A stretch of 64,000 nucleotides of DNA from Lanius collurio (Eukaryota > Chordata > Aves > Passeriformes > Laniidae), in contig JACBWW010000096.1 in NCBI GenBank assembly GCA_020086605.1, positions 186,001-250,000 of the forward strand, in the 5' to 3' direction. The translations under genes were made by a program, and so were the position numbers. Position 1 is the first letter of the stretch, and each line of letters starts with the position of its first letter. Below are positions 61,201-64,000 of this stretch, one piece after another. Below the pieces are notes generated by a model. The model made no database searches and was not told where the DNA came from. It saw only the letters and a list, made by a program, of their open reading frames with translations.

Positions 61201-64000
61201 CTGAGTTTTTTGTCAGTAAATTGGCTACCAATATAAGAGCTCTAGTCACTTGATAGTTCATTCTGCAACATATTCCTGAGAATACTATTACCATCATGAC
61301 CTAAATCAGTTTGCAAATTACATTTTTAAAAATATATATTTCTGTTAAGTGCTAAAAAATATTTGTGAGAAAAAGTAAAACAGAGTTAACCACTGATATT
61401 CTCACAATCTTAGTCGAGGCAATTCAAATTCTAATTTGCAGTGGCACTAATATCTATGGTTGATACCAGCAAACCCAATTACATTTCATGACATAAAATC
61501 CATCTCCACCAAAGAGCCAATTTGATGGCTCTCTCTTTTCATACTGCATCAGCTCAGGAACTCCAAATCCAAAACTATCAGATGGACTTGTTAAGAGCAT
61601 CTACAGATAAGTTTGCTTTTTCCCTATGACATCAAAATCAACAGGCATCAGATTTTTCTGACTAAGCCTGACATTCCTGCTCAGACATCCAAAGCAAACT
61701 TTTCAATAAAATGATACACTGATTGAGGATACCCTGAGGAAAAAAAAATACTTATGAGCGACAGGAAGCCGACTGCTGAAAATGTATATCACGCTCTCAT
61801 CTATATGCAAACACTTCAGAAGCAAGAGGGAAGCTATAAAACCTAGTTTGGGTATTAACTTTATGTTTTCTTCTGCAAACTAACTCCTCATAGCAAGCTT
61901 AAAATAACAAGTAGGATTTTTTTCCCCCTGCTTGCTTTATGCCACTGAGGATACAGGGTCCTGGCCAGGCTTGGGCTGAGGGGTTACACACGATCCCCAC
62001 CTGGTTTTTGCCCACTAAACAAAAGGAGCTTTGCATTCTTCAGCAGCCCTGTTCTGAAACCTAACAAATTCCCTTCAGGAGCTCTATGCTTATAATAAAA
62101 GACTTTGAACTTCATACTCAGAACTAAACAAGGATTTTTCAGAGTAAAAATTTTTATTACCTGAAAGTTTCCAAAGCCAGTATGAACTTTCACTAACTGA
62201 AACAGGAATTATTTAACCACCACAGTCATATAAAATGCATTTTAACGAACCCCTGGAGGAATGAATCATAGCTCTTTATTTTCCTCCTCTAAGCTGGGGA
62301 AAGTAATTTTCTTGGAGCAGATCCATTTTGTCCACTGACAGAGGAAAATATAACAAGGGGCAAAGGAATTGGGCAAATACTTGGTCTCCCTCTACAAGTG
62401 GAATGAAAGAGCAAATCAGGTCTCCATTCCCTACCCATGGAACAGCCCTGGCATTCAGCACTGGTCTGTGAGATTGCTCTCCCTGTGTTAAGCGAACCGA
62501 ATTGCAAAAGGCATTTAAATTAATGTTGTATCTTAATCACACCAAGCTTATTAATAAAAAAACAGGGTTTGCACTGATGGAAAGTAAAACTGACATTTCC
62601 AGCTCCAGCACTGAACAACTGGACATCATCAGCAAATGATGACTTGCCCCAAGACAGCATTAGATGATGTAGTAATTTTCATGCACACAAATGAAATTTA
62701 ATTTGCAAATCGAGGAATAAATTGGAAGAAAAACCCAAACCAACTATAAAACCAGAGATCTTGGTGACCTGGCAATATGGAAATGATGACCCTAAACTGC
62801 TGAACTAGCTGGAAAGCAAAACACCACGTTTGAGAAAGGAGGAGGTCAGGATAGTGATTTAGACACAGTCTCCGACCATCGAATAGAAATACTAAAACTC
62901 ACAAACGTTTACTATTTTACATATTAAGCCAAAGAATGACTATAAAAACAGCAAATCTGCCCCAGCAACTGTGATGCAAAATTGCTTTCAAAATCTCAGG
63001 TAAACAACCCCAGGCACAGTTATCTTATGTGAAAAGGCATTCTCAGTTCTAAAAGCAGGAGTTTCAGAAGCACCAGGCTTACGTAATGCCAGTTGTATGA
63101 GGGTGGTGGGAAATATTTATTGTAACCAAATTGGATATAATCACACCTGTTGCCTTGTCTGACATAAATTTTGGACACATTAACACAATTGATTAAATTA
63201 AGTGCATATTAAAAATTCAATCACTGTCATACTTCAAATTACTTTTTCCTGACAGATGAGAACAACAGACATCTTACATTTATTCAATATTTCATCTTTG
63301 TCTTCTAAAATTCTCACTTTTTAATATCTGATATTAAGGTGACAATGCTGAAACATTCACATTTGGGAGGAAAGTGTTGGTCTGAAAATCTGATGTTTTT
63401 CTTTACAGTCTTTGTCTTTTGAATGTGACAGACTTTTCAGACTTCAGAATGCTATATATATGCATATATTTATTTAAATATATGTAGATACATATATGTA
63501 TGTTGCCCTAATTTAAAGACTAGCAGTTATGAGATTTTAAGACCTTTCAGAATAGTGAGTAGTAAATGTCTAGCTGGATCTTAAGGAGTAATTTGTAAAA
63601 GAAATTCTGGACTTCACTATAATTGATGGGTTTTATGAATCCCATTAAAAAGTGAATAGAAAAAAAAAAAAAAACAAGAGAAAATATTTTTTATGTTTGC
63701 TTTATATTTATAACCTATTCGATATCATATGGGGTTACACAAATTGGCAAAGTCTTGTGAAACTGAATTTTAAGAGGTTATTTAAAACACCGTAACAGGA
63801 AAACAAGCACATTTCTTATTAGTCATAGCCAAGTTACTTAGAGAAATCCTTTCATTATATAAGCAAGATTCTCTACAGCAGTTAGAGAGGCTGTGTATAA
63901 AATATGCTGCTAATCAAAATAATTATTAAAATTTATTACAGGTGTATAAATATTAAATCCAGAATAATCCTTTTGCTTCCTAAATCAAACAAACCCCAAG
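58236..64000. other. AT-rich non-coding stretch to the window end
   Basis: No gene recognised. It contains a T run at about 58440, an AT-rich palindromic patch near 63453-63502 and a poly(A) run at about 63660. The frame 58591-58878 (+) is slightly GC-richer but has no splice context or recognisable motif. Confidence 0.55.
63453..63502. repeat. AT-rich palindromic simple repeat
   Basis: Alternating TATATATGCATATA and CATATATGTATG segments that can fold back on themselves. Confidence 0.7.

Noticed and set aside
1..64000. tRNA, rRNA, CRISPR or bacterial operon content
   Set aside because: No matching structures seen; composition and CR1 content show avian nuclear DNA.

Overview
This window is nuclear DNA from a vertebrate, almost certainly a bird and plausibly a songbird. 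It is AT-rich and gene-poor, with no operons, ribosome binding sites or densely packed reading frames. It carries at least six pieces of CR1 LINE, several ending in the ATTCTATGATTCTATGA-like 3' terminus typical of avian CR1. It also has many poly(A)-derived microsatellites and one young LTR element. I found no rRNA, tRNA, CRISPR array or bacterial feature. Bird is well supported by CR1; songbird is an inference.

Layout. Positions 1-5400 are somewhat T-rich on the + strand. They hold the best conventional host coding signal: a splice acceptor followed by 53 open codons and a stop (2795-2957, + strand), which looks like the last coding exon of a gene entering from the left. A second exon-like segment lies at 3708-3850. 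From about 5.4 to 52.2 kb the sequence looks intronic or intergenic, with CR1 fragments at 6445, 15573, 15848, 19893, 21353, 41180 and 48908. It also holds A/C-only low-complexity tracts that nearly all face the same way, a small CpG-rich patch near 12.3 kb, a few perfect hairpins, and no gene I can recognise.

The notable object is a 2.3-kb endogenous retrovirus at 52200-54507 (+ strand). It has two 244-bp LTRs (TG...CA ends, 9 mismatches), a primer binding site that matches tRNA-Ala over 18 of 18 bases, a near-perfect 6-bp target duplication and one intact 504-codon reading frame. The frame starts with about 100 residues resembling a betaretroviral Gag matrix. It then runs through about 250 residues of GC-rich Arg/Gly/Ala/Pro-rich sequence and ends with a complete Y-box-type cold-shock domain and a Pro/aromatic tail. 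Capsid, nucleocapsid, protease, polymerase and envelope are absent. The element therefore looks like a non-autonomous provirus carrying a captured host Y-box protein, organised like a transducing retrovirus. Both LTRs contain CTGATTGG, the Y-box motif after which this protein family is named, so an autoregulatory loop is conceivable. The cold-shock domain differs from vertebrate YBX proteins far more than the two LTRs differ from each other. This suggests the cargo was captured long before this insertion and kept its reading frame through later rounds of transposition.

To the right of the provirus (54.5-64 kb) the sequence returns to AT-rich DNA with one GC-richer, protein-like but unrecognised patch (57.7-58.2 kb) and a strong 13-bp hairpin at 55.4 kb.
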